Assembly: GCA_905616395.1 (NCBI GenBank)
Contig: CAJQSQ010000007.1
Span: 1 to 64,000, forward strand
DNA: 64,000 bases
Source: an uncultured Candidatus Pelagibacter sp.
GTDB lineage: Bacteria > Pseudomonadota > Alphaproteobacteria > Pelagibacterales > Pelagibacteraceae
Reading direction: 5' to 3'
The notes beneath the pieces were generated by a model. That model was given only the letters and a program-made list of their open reading frames with translations, did no database searches and was not told the DNA's origin. Position numbers and translations under genes: made by a program. Of this stretch, positions 25,215-34,267 are shown piece by piece (positions within the stretch are counted from its first letter, which is position 1; the number at the start of each line of letters is the position of its first letter).

Positions 25215-26436
25215 AGAAATTGATCTAAGCCTAGATCGAACTAGAAATCTTTTAGAAAAATTAGGTAATCCTCAAGACCAAATTAATTGCATTTCTGTTG
25301 TTGGGACAAACGGAAAGTTTTCAACAATCCAAGCACTTTATGCAATTTTAAAAGAAGCAAATTATAAATGTAATATTTATACCAGCCCTCATATTCAAAA
25401 GATTAACGAGAGATTTGTCTTTAACAATAAGCCATTAACAGATGATGAGTTGGCGAATCTTTTTTCTGAAATAGAAGAAGCCAATAATCAAATACAAATT
25501 ACTTTCTTTGAAATTTTAACTGTTGCCTATCTTCATTATGCAAAGAAATACCCTGAAAACATTAACTTAATTGAGTCAGGTCTATTTCATAGATTTGATG
25601 CGACCAATATTTTAAAAAAAAACTTGGCTAGCATTGTAACAGCTATTGGTCTTGATCACTTAGACTGGCTTCCAAAAGAAGAGCAAACAGTTGACAAAAT
25701 AATATTTGAAAAAACATCCACTTTATTAAACTCTAAAATCATTGTTGCAAAACAAAGTACAAATGAAATTAGCAAAAGTATTGAAGACACAATTAAAGAT
25801 AATTCTTCTAAAAAAATAATCTTTAATAAAAATTATAATTTTACATTAAAAGAAAATGATTTTTTTTATTTTGAAGATGAATTTGGTGCTCTTAAACTTC
25901 CAAAACCTAATCTACCTGGAGAATTTCAATTAGAAAATATCTCTACTGCAATTGCGACTGCTAGACAATTAACAGATTATAAAATAACGGATGAACATAT
26001 TAAGAGTGGTATTACTAAAATAGAAAGTATCGCACGGCTTCAAGAGTTAAAATCTGGGAAATTAAAAGGTTTAACTAGTAATAATTTGTTATTTGTAGAT
26101 GGGTCTCATAATCCGCTTGGTGCAAAAGTATTAAATGAATATCTTCAAAGTTTAAATTGTAACAAACATATTATTTTAGGAATGATGGCTAACAAAGACC
26201 ACAATGAATATATGAGCTACTTTAAGAATATTAAGTCATTAACAACAATTGATATTCCCAATCAACCCAATGCTATTAGGGGAAGTGAACTTAAGGAGAA
26301 AATTAAAAATTTTGGAAATATTAATTATAGAAATTCAGTTGAAGAAGCGATTAGATCAATTGATCTTCAAGAAAATGATATTATTTTAATTACAGGGTCT
26401 TTGTATCTTGCAGGAGAAGTTTTAAACTTAAACTAG
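25168..26436 (+). CDS. folC: Folylpolyglutamate/dihydrofolate synthase
   Basis: Adds glutamate to dihydropteroate and to folates. The chosen start (MKLQKIVERLQKLHPKEIDL) overlaps accD by 47 bases, but IDLSLDRTRNLLEKLGNPQ is the expected N-terminal block. The Mur-ligase P-loop normally GTNGKGS reads GTNGKFS (residues 46-52), with Phe in place of Gly after the lysine. TAIGLDHLDWL, LPGEFQLENISTAIA, and DGSHNPLGAKVL in the C-terminal domain are standard. Length 422. It is convergent with trxA, with a 4-base overlap. Confidence 0.93.
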   Translation: MKLQKIVERLQKLHPKEIDLSLDRTRNLLEKLGNPQDQINCISVVGTNGKFSTIQALYAILKEANYKCNIYTSPHIQKINERFVFNNKPLTDDELANLFSEIEEANNQIQITFFEILTVAYLHYAKKYPENINLIESGLFHRFDATNILKKNLASIVTAIGLDHLDWLPKEEQTVDKIIFEKTSTLLNSKIIVAKQSTNEISKSIEDTIKDNSSKKIIFNKNYNFTLKENDFFYFEDEFGALKLPKPNLPGEFQLENISTAIATARQLTDYKITDEHIKSGITKIESIARLQELKSGKLKGLTSNNLLFVDGSHNPLGAKVLNEYLQSLNCNKHIILGMMANKDHNEYMSYFKNIKSLTTIDIPNQPNAIRGSELKEKIKNFGNINYRNSVEEAIRSIDLQENDIILITGSLYLAGEVLNLN

Positions 26437-26750
26437 ATATTCTTATCTAGAAATTCTTTCATTTGGCTCTCGACAACTCCACCAACTTTTCTGTCTACTT
26501 CAACACCTTTTTTGTAAACAATAACAGTTGGTACACCTCTTACACCAGCAGCTGAACCAGTGTTAATTCCACCATTTTCAATGTCAGCATAATAAAAGCT
26601 AGCTTTATCTTTGTAGCTATCTGAAAACTTATCCATGATGGGTTTAAGACTCTTACAAGGAGCACACCATTCTGCAGAAAATTGAACTACAGAGATATCT
26701 TCATTCTTAATTTTTGTTTCAAATTCTTCGTCTTTAAAATCTATAAGCAT
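26433..26750 (-). CDS. trxA: Thioredoxin
   Basis: A 105-residue disulfide reductase. The active site FSAEWCAPCKSL has the family CxPC form (CAPC rather than CGPC) near residues 29-32, and the cis-proline block is VRGVPTVIVYKKG. It should reduce ribonucleotide reductase, methionine sulfoxide reductase and similar targets. It stands alone after folC on the opposite strand, the usual folC-trxA neighbourhood in alphaproteobacteria. Confidence 0.94.
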   Translation of the reverse strand: MLIDFKDEEFETKIKNEDISVVQFSAEWCAPCKSLKPIMDKFSDSYKDKASFYYADIENGGINTGSAAGVRGVPTVIVYKKGVEVDRKVGGVVESQMKEFLDKNI

Positions 26751-26825
26751 GCTTCTTATATAAATTTTTATTCTATTTATTCAATATGTAAAAAGAGGTT
26801 TTTTTAATTAATTAACAAAGGTCAA

Positions 26826-28253
26826 TTATGCCTGCTCGTATTTTTTCTGAATACCTTCAACAAACTCGTTAATTTCGTCTAAAAACTTAAGCTTTTTCTC
26901 ATCTTTATCGTTGGTGTATCTTTCTCTTAAATTATCACACTCAAAATAAAATTCTTTGCATGTCCACCATTTTTCCTTCTCGTCGCTCAATATTCTTTCG
27001 GCTATTCCACGTTTAATAGTCTTAAACATGTCAGTAGGCAATGTTTCTGGTGATTCTTGATATATTATTTTTTTACCAAAGCTTACCATTCTTTCATCTT
27101 CAAATTTATCTAACAAAATTAACTTATCCTTCCAAGACGCTGCATGCCATTTTGGAAACAAAGCAGTATCTTTTTGCGGTGTAAATTTTTTATAAATTGT
27201 CTCTTCAGCAAGAAGATCAACCTGTGAATCAAATTGTGCTTTATCTTCGGCAGTTTCTCTTAATGCTGTTAAAACATTTTGAGAGAATTTTTCATTACTG
27301 TTTACTAATTTCGCACGTTCTTTAATCAAATCAGGATCAAGGTTACAATATGGTTCAGTTTGTAAGCCATAACTCGCATCTAAAATTATAGGAGCTTTGT
27401 TTGATCTTATAGTTCTTAAAAATTTTAATTTTTTAATAGCACTTTTAAGTTCTGAAATTGACATATCAAATAATGGGATTGGATCAATTTTAAGATCAAA
27501 TGCTTGGCCCCATTGATAGATTGGATGAATACAGTGTTTAGGATGAAGCGGTGCAACTACAAATCTATAATTTTTACCAAAATGGTATTCAGCTAAAGTA
27601 AACATCTTCTCTGTTTTAAAGATTGTTTCTGTATCGCTCTTGTTGGCTGTTCTTAAAAATGTATCCCAGGTTTGAGGTTGATTTTTTTTAATTAAACCTA
27701 AAACCTTAACAGTTAGTTCCGCATCAAATAAAGCTGAGTGAGCACCAGAAGATTCGAAGCCATTCATTCTAGCTAACGATTCTAGTTTCATTACTGCATT
27801 ACCTTTTGCATTTATTTCTGTTTTTACAACACTTTCATCAACAGCATGTGCACCTCTTGCTATATTTAATCCATCATGTCTTTTATTTGGAGTAGCATTT
27901 GTAATATAAGGGTATCTAATTCCTCTAAAAAATTCGTTTCTTATCATTTCGTCATCAAAACCAATATTTGACCAACCCATGAATATTGCTGGGCTCCACT
28001 TTTTAAATACTGCTTCCAGCTGAGATAACATTTGATAGTGGCTTAAGTTCCCTTTGGTTAATAAATCAACACTAGTTTTATTAACTATTAAGGCCATTGC
28101 TTGAGGCACCTCTCCTTCTGGCAACCTACATCTAAAATTAAATCTGTCTAATTCTTTAAAGTTTGCATCAACTAAAACACCACCTACTTCAATAATACTT
28201 CCCCATGAAGTGTTTGCACTGCTGGATTCTATATCCCATATTGCTAAATTCAT
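26826..28253 (-). CDS. sbcB: Exodeoxyribonuclease I
   Basis: A 3'-5' single-strand DNA exonuclease of 475 residues (E. coli ExoI is also about 475). DEDDh motifs: IWDIES at residues 5-10 (D7, E9), GWSNIGFDDEMIRNEFF, and AHSALFDAELTVKVL with the catalytic His and Asp. The remaining part fits the ExoI-specific SH3-like and C-terminal helical domains. It is the last gene of a rmuC - exonuclease - sbcB transcript, with one base between it and the preceding gene. Confidence 0.92.
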   Translation of the reverse strand: MNLAIWDIESSSANTSWGSIIEVGGVLVDANFKELDRFNFRCRLPEGEVPQAMALIVNKTSVDLLTKGNLSHYQMLSQLEAVFKKWSPAIFMGWSNIGFDDEMIRNEFFRGIRYPYITNATPNKRHDGLNIARGAHAVDESVVKTEINAKGNAVMKLESLARMNGFESSGAHSALFDAELTVKVLGLIKKNQPQTWDTFLRTANKSDTETIFKTEKMFTLAEYHFGKNYRFVVAPLHPKHCIHPIYQWGQAFDLKIDPIPLFDMSISELKSAIKKLKFLRTIRSNKAPIILDASYGLQTEPYCNLDPDLIKERAKLVNSNEKFSQNVLTALRETAEDKAQFDSQVDLLAEETIYKKFTPQKDTALFPKWHAASWKDKLILLDKFEDERMVSFGKKIIYQESPETLPTDMFKTIKRGIAERILSDEKEKWWTCKEFYFECDNLRERYTNDKDEKKLKFLDEINEFVEGIQKKYEQA

Positions 28254-28254
28254 A

Positions 28255-28941
28255 TTAGTTTACATTCCTTTGGTGATAAAATTGTTCAACTTTTTCTAAA
28301 AACTTGTTTTGATATTCTTCTAATTTTGCGCCTTGAATTCTAAAGTCTTGGAATAAATTATCTACGGTACAAAGTAAAACGATTCCTTGGGTTATTTTTG
28401 AATTATGAACAACGTTATGAGCTAATGAATAAGCCCCTAATTGAAGGTAATAATCCTCAATCCATTCTTCTTTTTTAGGTTTATTTGATTGTTTAAAATC
28501 TATAATAGTTTCTTGCTCTTCATAAACACCTACCGCATCACACGTGCCAGCATACTTTCCAGGGTAATATAATGTTGCTTCTGTTCCCCAAATTTCTGAC
28601 AACTTTCCTTTAATTCCTTGTTCAATAATTTCATCGGCCATTTTTTTAGATTTATTTTCTATTTCTAATAATTCTAGATTTAATTGACCTAATAAATATT
28701 TTTCTAGAAAGCTGTGCATCGATGTTCCTCTACTTGAGGCATCATTTTTAATTCTATTTGCTTCAGCAGCTCCCACTCGTGCTTTCCAGTTTGCAAGGGA
28801 TGCTTTTTTTTCTTCACTTTGTGTTGCTTGTAAAATCGATGTAACTGATGGAAGCTTTTGCTGGTTAACAGCGTACATTCTTGAACCACTAACCATTGAT
28901 CTCATTGATTTTGGATAAGTAAATTTATTATTCCACTGCAT
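28255..28941 (-). CDS. PD-(D/E)XK exonuclease (MGME1/RecB-like)
   Basis: A nuclease of 228 residues. An in-frame start at 29010 would overlap rmuC by 32 bases, so ATG at 28941 (MQWNNKFTYPKSMRS) is preferred. Motifs of the RecB/MGME1-type fold: LPSVTSILQAT near the N-terminus, RGTSMHSFLE, then AGTCDAV with the first acidic residue, IIDFKQS (D148 and K150) and YYLQLGAYSLA (the Q..aY motif). Such proteins resect single-stranded DNA ends, as MGME1 does in mitochondria. Location between rmuC and sbcB suggests joint action on broken or stalled DNA. Confidence 0.8.
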   Translation of the reverse strand: MQWNNKFTYPKSMRSMVSGSRMYAVNQQKLPSVTSILQATQSEEKKASLANWKARVGAAEANRIKNDASSRGTSMHSFLEKYLLGQLNLELLEIENKSKKMADEIIEQGIKGKLSEIWGTEATLYYPGKYAGTCDAVGVYEEQETIIDFKQSNKPKKEEWIEDYYLQLGAYSLAHNVVHNSKITQGIVLLCTVDNLFQDFRIQGAKLEEYQNKFLEKVEQFYHQRNVN

Positions 28942-28978
28942 ATAGTTTGTTATAAGCGGTATTGAGGGGAAAAAGAAA

Positions 28979-30079
28979 TTAATTTTTTGCTTGTTTTGAA
29001 TGGTCAACAAATTTTTCTACATTTTCTGTTTGAACAGCCTTATCAACTTGTTCGGGATCTTTAATATTTTCTAGGCTTCTGCTGATCGATCTTGCATCTG
29101 TTCCAAACTTATCGACAACAATCATTGCTTCTTCTAATTTTTTTCTAAGAGAAATTATATTATCAAAGTGTTTTCCAAATCTTGAGCTAATTGTTTTTAA
29201 ATGATCATAGATTTCTGTAGCACCCTTTTGAACTTTTAATGATTGAAAGCCCATGTGTAAAGATTGCAAGTAAGCTGAAAGAGTATTAGGGCCACAGATT
29301 ACAATCTTATATTTTTTCATCAATTCTTGAGTTAATAACTCTTTAGTAGTTGGATCCTGGTATTCAGTTAATTCTTTATATAAACTTTCAGTTGGCGCAT
29401 AAACAATTGCAAAATCTGTAGTTTTTGGTGGCACTATGTATTTTTCATTAACACTTTTAGCTTTAGCTTTAAATGCAGCAGCTAATTTTGCTCTTGCATC
29501 TGCAACAGCTTTTTTGTCATCAGCATCATAGCCATCGGTAATTGCTTTAAATTTTTCCACTGGAAAGTGTGAGTCTACGGGCACCATTACATCACCCTGA
29601 AGTTTGATTGCAAATTCTACATTTTCACCCGTATCTTCTTTCATCTTAACGTTGGTCTGAAATTGTGAAGCTGGTAATAAGTCTTTGATTAGAGCATCTA
29701 ATGAAAACTCTGCAAGAGTTCCATATTTTTTAACACCCGCTAAAATTTTAGTTATGCCCTCTTGGCTTTTATTTAATAATTCGACCTGGCTATTGAAGTT
29801 TCCTACTTTTTCATCAACCTTTGTTAAGGCTTCTGTCATGTCTTTAGTAACCCCAGTTGATAGGTTATTAAATGAAGTCGACATTGAACCTAGTGAGGTA
29901 TTAATAGTGGTATTTAAGGTATCTTTTAATGAAGTAATTTCTGTCTTTAAATTAGCTATCTCTTCAACGCTTTTATTTTCACCTGTCTCATCTTTGTTTG
30001 TTTTCTGTTTGATGATTAAAAAGATTGCTACCGCAACACCTGCAAGAATTAATAATAAGATTGAAGTTTCAATGTTCAT
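28979..30079 (-). CDS. rmuC: DNA recombination protein RmuC
   Basis: A 366-residue protein anchored by an N-terminal membrane helix (residues about 5-23). A coiled coil (EEIANLKTEITSLKDTLN...) and the RmuC domain follow, with VEFAIKLQGDVMVPVDSHFPVEKF, FAIVYAPTESLYKEL and ICGPNTLSAYLQSLHMGFQ. RmuC limits inversions and illegitimate recombination in E. coli and has a predicted restriction-endonuclease fold. Its start codon is 17 bases downstream of a GCGGTTAT motif that is mirrored upstream of the divergent ATPase gene. Confidence 0.92.
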   Translation of the reverse strand: MNIETSILLLILAGVAVAIFLIIKQKTNKDETGENKSVEEIANLKTEITSLKDTLNTTINTSLGSMSTSFNNLSTGVTKDMTEALTKVDEKVGNFNSQVELLNKSQEGITKILAGVKKYGTLAEFSLDALIKDLLPASQFQTNVKMKEDTGENVEFAIKLQGDVMVPVDSHFPVEKFKAITDGYDADDKKAVADARAKLAAAFKAKAKSVNEKYIVPPKTTDFAIVYAPTESLYKELTEYQDPTTKELLTQELMKKYKIVICGPNTLSAYLQSLHMGFQSLKVQKGATEIYDHLKTISSRFGKHFDNIISLRKKLEEAMIVVDKFGTDARSISRSLENIKDPEQVDKAVQTENVEKFVDHSKQAKN

Positions 30080-30088
30080 ATTACCTTT

Positions 30089-30154
30089 ATAACCGCATTA
30101 TTTATAAATTAAACAGACATATATTTTATTTAAAAAATCAACTAATGCGGTTAT
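30089..30154. promoter_or_regulatory. Divergent control region with 12-nt inverted repeat (TAATGCGGTTAT)
   Basis: ATAACCGCATTA at 30089-30100 and TAATGCGGTTAT at 30143-30154 are perfect reverse complements. Each lies next to a start codon: the GCGG block begins 17 bases before the rmuC ATG (30079, minus) and 18 bases before the ATPase ATG (30165, plus). GCGGTTAT occurs again upstream of the sigma-factor gene (33284-33291). Such symmetry fits an operator or the core promoter of a shared regulator; which of the two it is cannot be decided from sequence. Confidence 0.6.
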
Positions 30155-30164
30155 TATTTATAAT

Positions 30165-32039
30165 ATGAGTAATAAAGTTAAGAAAAAAATTCCTAAGAAA
30201 AAAAAAAAAGATAAAAAAGTTAAGATAACTCTAGAAAGACAAAAAGATTTAAGCCGAATTTTTTTGGAAGAGCTTTATGTTAACAATTTTAAAGGAATTG
30301 AAGATAATGAAAAACCAATAAAATTTGCACCAAAAATAACTCTATTATTTGGAAAAAATAGTGCTGGAAAAAGCTCAATATTACAAGCAATTAAACTAAT
30401 TCAACAAAGTTTAGATAATGACAATGATTTAGAACTTAATCCAAAACAAAGTTACCCTGGTGGTTTTTATTTTCCTTCATTTAAAGAATTGGTTTCAAAA
30501 AAAGATACTAATAAATCAATAACATTAGGAATAACAGCAAATGAAAACGATACTTATGGAGACTCAAGAGTACCGGATGTCCAGCAAAAAGGGGACAATA
30601 AAAAAACTATAATTAAAAAATTTAATTTAAAAAATAATGAAGTTATTTGTAGTGAAGTTGATTTCTACTCTCCCACAGATGACACGGAAAAATTTATTTC
30701 ACTTAAAAATGAACCTTTTTACTTAAAAGGGCTTAGTGGAGAAAAGATTTATTTTAAATCCAAGATTTCTTTCATGGAAAATAAATATGCATATAAAGAA
30801 TTATTTATCGAAACATTTAAAAATAGAAAAAAAGTTATTTCTTATTTAGAAAGAACTCAAGAATTTAGAGATGATTTCTATAAACTTGTAATGAAAAAGT
30901 ATTCTAATAATAGTGATGAACAAAGAAAAAAAAATAGTGCTGAGCTAGATAAACTATTTTCTAAAAATGAATTATCTGCTGGATCTGTAAGTAGATTTAA
31001 TCCTGCTTCATTTCAATTCCCCTTTAAACAACTTACTAAAAAGAAAATAGCAAGTAGATTAGATGAGCATAAAAAATTTATTGAAAATATGAAAAATGAT
31101 TATGAAAGTTTTTTAAATTATATATCTAAAGATATACAAACATGTAAAAAATTTTTATTCAAGAATAATGAAATATTTACTGCTGGCAAGATTCAAGACA
31201 AGATTCCAAGAACTTTAAGTCAGGACGAAGCAAAATTATTAAATGAAAGCGCAAGAAGCCATTCGTCATTAGTTGATTTTTTATGTTTTGTTGTTGCGGA
31301 GATTAATGGTGATGAGCTTCCTTCAAAAATGGATTTTAAAGGTACTGGGGAGAAAGATGTAAGAAAAACTCTTAATCCAAAAAAAATGATCTCTTATTGC
31401 AGTAGCACAATATCTAATTTGTTAAATTCTATTTATATATTCCAGGGTCAGAAAGCTTTACCACACCAATATGAAAATATTTCAGTTGAAGAGGATTTTG
31501 TAGGTTACAATTATGAATTCTTACACAAAGTAATCGAAAATAATAAATTGGGCATAAACAAATGGCTTAAACATTTTGGTTATGATTTTAAAATTGAAAC
31601 TGAAACTGGAGGGCCTACAAATGTAACTTTAATTCAACACAAAAAAGAAAATTTTAAAATAAACTATAAGTATGGTGGTTTAGGTGCAGAAAATGTCCTT
31701 CCTGTAATTGCTCAATCTGTAGCAGCAAAAAATAAAGTTATTATATTTGAAGAGCCTGAAAGAAGAGCCCATCCTGGGTTGCAAGTTAAACTAGCAGATT
31801 TATTTGTACAAACTAGTAAACATAATCAGTTCATAATTGAGACTCATAGTGAAAATCTACTTTTAGGAATACTAAAAAACATTCGAGATGGTAAAATTAG
31901 TCATAAAGATGTTCAAGTATCCTATGTATATATTGAAAAAGGACAGACTAAAATAGATGAGCTTTCAATAGATGAAAAAGGAAATTTTGAAACTAATTGG
32001 AGACATGGCTTTTTTACAGAAAGATTAGATTTAATATAG
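30165..32039 (+). CDS. AAA/ABC-type ATPase of the DUF3696 (RecF/OLD-like) family
   Basis: A 624-residue SMC/RecF-like ATPase. After a lysine-rich N-terminal tail come the strand LEELYVNNFKGIED, Walker A FGKNSAGKSS (residues 62-71) and a long variable helical insertion. LGAENVLPVIAQ (signature-like), Walker B KVIIFEEPERRAHPG (near 525) and the H-loop IIETHSENLLLGIL follow. It ends with WRHGFFTERLDLI, matching the DUF3696 tail (W..GFF.E). There is no Toprim domain, unlike OLD nucleases. Proteins of this type appear in DNA repair and anti-phage gene pairs. The next gene starts 4 bases later. Confidence 0.78.
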   Translation: MSNKVKKKIPKKKKKDKKVKITLERQKDLSRIFLEELYVNNFKGIEDNEKPIKFAPKITLLFGKNSAGKSSILQAIKLIQQSLDNDNDLELNPKQSYPGGFYFPSFKELVSKKDTNKSITLGITANENDTYGDSRVPDVQQKGDNKKTIIKKFNLKNNEVICSEVDFYSPTDDTEKFISLKNEPFYLKGLSGEKIYFKSKISFMENKYAYKELFIETFKNRKKVISYLERTQEFRDDFYKLVMKKYSNNSDEQRKKNSAELDKLFSKNELSAGSVSRFNPASFQFPFKQLTKKKIASRLDEHKKFIENMKNDYESFLNYISKDIQTCKKFLFKNNEIFTAGKIQDKIPRTLSQDEAKLLNESARSHSSLVDFLCFVVAEINGDELPSKMDFKGTGEKDVRKTLNPKKMISYCSSTISNLLNSIYIFQGQKALPHQYENISVEEDFVGYNYEFLHKVIENNKLGINKWLKHFGYDFKIETETGGPTNVTLIQHKKENFKINYKYGGLGAENVLPVIAQSVAAKNKVIIFEEPERRAHPGLQVKLADLFVQTSKHNQFIIETHSENLLLGILKNIRDGKISHKDVQVSYVYIEKGQTKIDELSIDEKGNFETNWRHGFFTERLDLI

Positions 32040-32043
32040 ATTC

Positions 32044-33204
32044 ATGATCAAATCATGTTTAATCACTTCTAAGTTTCTCAATACAATTTGCAACAATGAA
32101 ATATTATTTGATAAATTTTATGAAAATTTTTATTTAGAAAATAAAAAGATAGCTAAAGAAGTTATTTTTTTAATAAATGATAATGAAAAAAGTGTGAAAG
32201 ATGAATATGTAAGTATTTGTAAAAAGTTTAAGGATACAAATATAAGAGTAGGAACTTTAATAGACGATTTTCTTTTAAAATTAAATTTTGAAAATGTAAA
32301 TTTAAATGAATATAGAGACTCTATAGATATTATTCTTGATGACGCAAAGGATATTGAAAAACCAATTAAGTTAAATATCCCATATGTAGAATTTCCTATT
32401 ACAGAAGATAAATTTATAAATGAATTAAAATCTTTAACAAAGTTTGCAAAAAAGATCACTTTATTTGATCCAAATTTTTTAGATCATGTTACAAATTTTT
32501 CTCAAAAAGGAATAATATCTATAAAAGATAATCTAGAAAAAATTTATAATGATAAAGATTTTGAAAATTTTAAGCCTAAGATTATAGATATTAACTTTAA
32601 CTATAATTATAATTATCAAGCTTGCTTTAAAACATCCATTAGAAATATTCTGGAAATTGTTTTATCTAATAAAAAAAGAGATGGTTTACAATTTGAAATA
32701 CACACATCTATAAAAGATGATATTCAAAAAAAATTTAATTTGTTGATTAACAGCATAATAAAAAAATATCATGATGAAAAAAATCCATTAATTAAAAAAA
32801 AAATTGAAATATTATTAGATGGTATCAAAACCCATTTTTTTTCTAAAGACTCTTTAGAAGGTACTATTAATTATAATTATCAAGATATTTTATCTAAGTG
32901 CTTTAGTGATGCTAGATGGAAAAAATATCAAATTAATCTAAAAATTAAAAATGATTGGAATGAAAATTCAGAACAATTTTATAGAAGGGGTATTTTAATA
33001 GAAGGAGACATGATTAGGAGTGTTGTATGTGTTGGTAAAGGTTTGAATTTCTATGAAATACACAAAAAAAAACCAGCAAAATTAAGAAAAGAACGTAATT
33101 ATCGACTTAAATTAATTGATAATCCCAATGAAAAAAAAACTTATACAATTCAAACGCGATTCTCTGAATTTAATCAGAAAATCAAGTATTTTCAGCTAAA
33201 CTAG
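32044..33204 (+). CDS. Unrecognised partner of the DUF3696 ATPase (possible PLD-like effector)
   Basis: A 386-residue soluble protein, lysine- and asparagine-rich, with no signal peptide or membrane span. The central segment KKITLFDPNFLDHV and the C-terminal order FEIHTS...QINLKIKNDW...QFYRRGILIEGDMIRSVVCVGKGLNFYE resemble the strand pattern of PLD-fold effector domains that normally contain HxR...GxG; here the His is replaced (FYRRG). That relation is weak and only a suggestion. Its position, 4 bases after the ATPase, and the lack of other genes in the transcript point to a dedicated two-gene system. Confidence 0.5.
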   Translation: MIKSCLITSKFLNTICNNEILFDKFYENFYLENKKIAKEVIFLINDNEKSVKDEYVSICKKFKDTNIRVGTLIDDFLLKLNFENVNLNEYRDSIDIILDDAKDIEKPIKLNIPYVEFPITEDKFINELKSLTKFAKKITLFDPNFLDHVTNFSQKGIISIKDNLEKIYNDKDFENFKPKIIDINFNYNYNYQACFKTSIRNILEIVLSNKKRDGLQFEIHTSIKDDIQKKFNLLINSIIKKYHDEKNPLIKKKIEILLDGIKTHFFSKDSLEGTINYNYQDILSKCFSDARWKKYQINLKIKNDWNENSEQFYRRGILIEGDMIRSVVCVGKGLNFYEIHKKKPAKLRKERNYRLKLIDNPNEKKTYTIQTRFSEFNQKIKYFQLN

Positions 33205-33266
33205 TATTAATAATTCATAAAATAAACACTTTCACCTGCTACAAAAAGATAATATTTTTGTTACTG

Positions 33267-33291
33267 TTGAAAAATTAAATTTAGCGGTTAT
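33267..33291 (+). promoter_or_regulatory. Upstream element of the sigma-factor operon (TTGAAA and GCGGTTAT)
   Basis: TTGAAA begins near 33267, and the GCGGTTAT motif (33284-33291) runs into TATAAAT. Together they could be -35 and -10 regions about 16-17 bases apart. The motif equals the core of the inverted repeat at 30089-30154. The start codon is 37 bases after the motif, so a short leader (including AGAGCAGCCACCAAATCTT) would remain. Shared use of this motif suggests common control of the three transcripts. Confidence 0.45.
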
Positions 33292-33320
33292 ATAAATAGT
33301 AAGAGCAGCCACCAAATCTT

Positions 33321-34265
33321 ATGGAAACAAGATTAGGCCAGGTGGCGGGCCAAAAAGCTCTAATAACACTGATAAATTTTACTGAAGCTTCAGAGGCTTT
33401 AGTAGATAAAGAGCTAGAGCTTGTTAAAAACAACGCTAATCTAGCGCTGGCTTACTGTACTCTTTCACCAGATAATCGTAAAAAATCCCTAATTTATAGA
33501 GCTATAAAGCACTTATTAAAAATCTCTCATTATTACAATAATAAAGAAAACACGGAAGATGTTGTATCGGAGGCATTATTTTTACTTAAAGAAGCTTCTT
33601 TAAAATTTTTTGAAGAAACTAGAGCAATTAACTTTGAACAATTTGCGACTATTCATATCAGAGAAAGTATAAAAGGCTATCTAAGTAAAGCAAATGGCTT
33701 AAATAGCTCAGATCAAAATAATTTAATACACACAGCAATAAAAATAATTAAGAAAAAAACTGATAACTGTCGCTTAAGTTATGATCAGGCCAAACATTTA
33801 GCTAAATGCTATAATTTATGTGAAAAAAATGGATATAAAAAAATATGGAGATTAGAGGCTCTTCATTTTGATAAAATTTCTCTTTGGCAAAAAGTAACAA
33901 ATGAAGATGGAAATGAAGAAGAGATTTGCATAGCTGACAAAAAACAAATTAACCTCTATGACAATAATTTTCAAAATGATTTTAATGATCCTGCTATTAT
34001 ATTTGATGAAATTGAAAATCAAAGAGAATTAGATAATAATAAAATTATATTAAATAATTTTAGTAAAACTTTAAATAAAATTAACGAAAAAATAATTTTT
34101 GTTAAAAGATTATACTGTGTTTCTGAAAACCCTCTTAAATTAAAAGACTTAGCAAAACTTTTATCTATCTCGCTACAAAGGGTAGGTACTATAGAAAAAA
34201 ATATTAAAAAAAAATTAAAAGATTTTTATAGTGTTGAAAATAAAAAAAATACGGACATTAAATAG
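33321..34265 (+). CDS. Divergent RpoH-like sigma-70 family factor
   Basis: A 314-residue protein with sigma regions 2 and 4. Region 2-like: EDVVSEALFLLKEASLKFF...FEQFATIHIRESIKGYL (about residues 73-117) follows the pattern of RpoH DLIQEGNIGLMKA...SFAVHWIKAEIHEYV. Region 4-like: LKLKDLAKLLSISLQRVGTIEKNIKKKLKDF at about 270-302, a helix-turn-helix. The middle is poorly conserved. It is too diverged to be the main RpoD or a normal RpoH. It heads an operon that continues through NurA and HerA, so it may transcribe these and neighbouring repair genes. Confidence 0.75.
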   Translation: METRLGQVAGQKALITLINFTEASEALVDKELELVKNNANLALAYCTLSPDNRKKSLIYRAIKHLLKISHYYNNKENTEDVVSEALFLLKEASLKFFEETRAINFEQFATIHIRESIKGYLSKANGLNSSDQNNLIHTAIKIIKKKTDNCRLSYDQAKHLAKCYNLCEKNGYKKIWRLEALHFDKISLWQKVTNEDGNEEEICIADKKQINLYDNNFQNDFNDPAIIFDEIENQRELDNNKIILNNFSKTLNKINEKIIFVKRLYCVSENPLKLKDLAKLLSISLQRVGTIEKNIKKKLKDFYSVENKKNTDIK

Positions 34266-34267
34266 AT

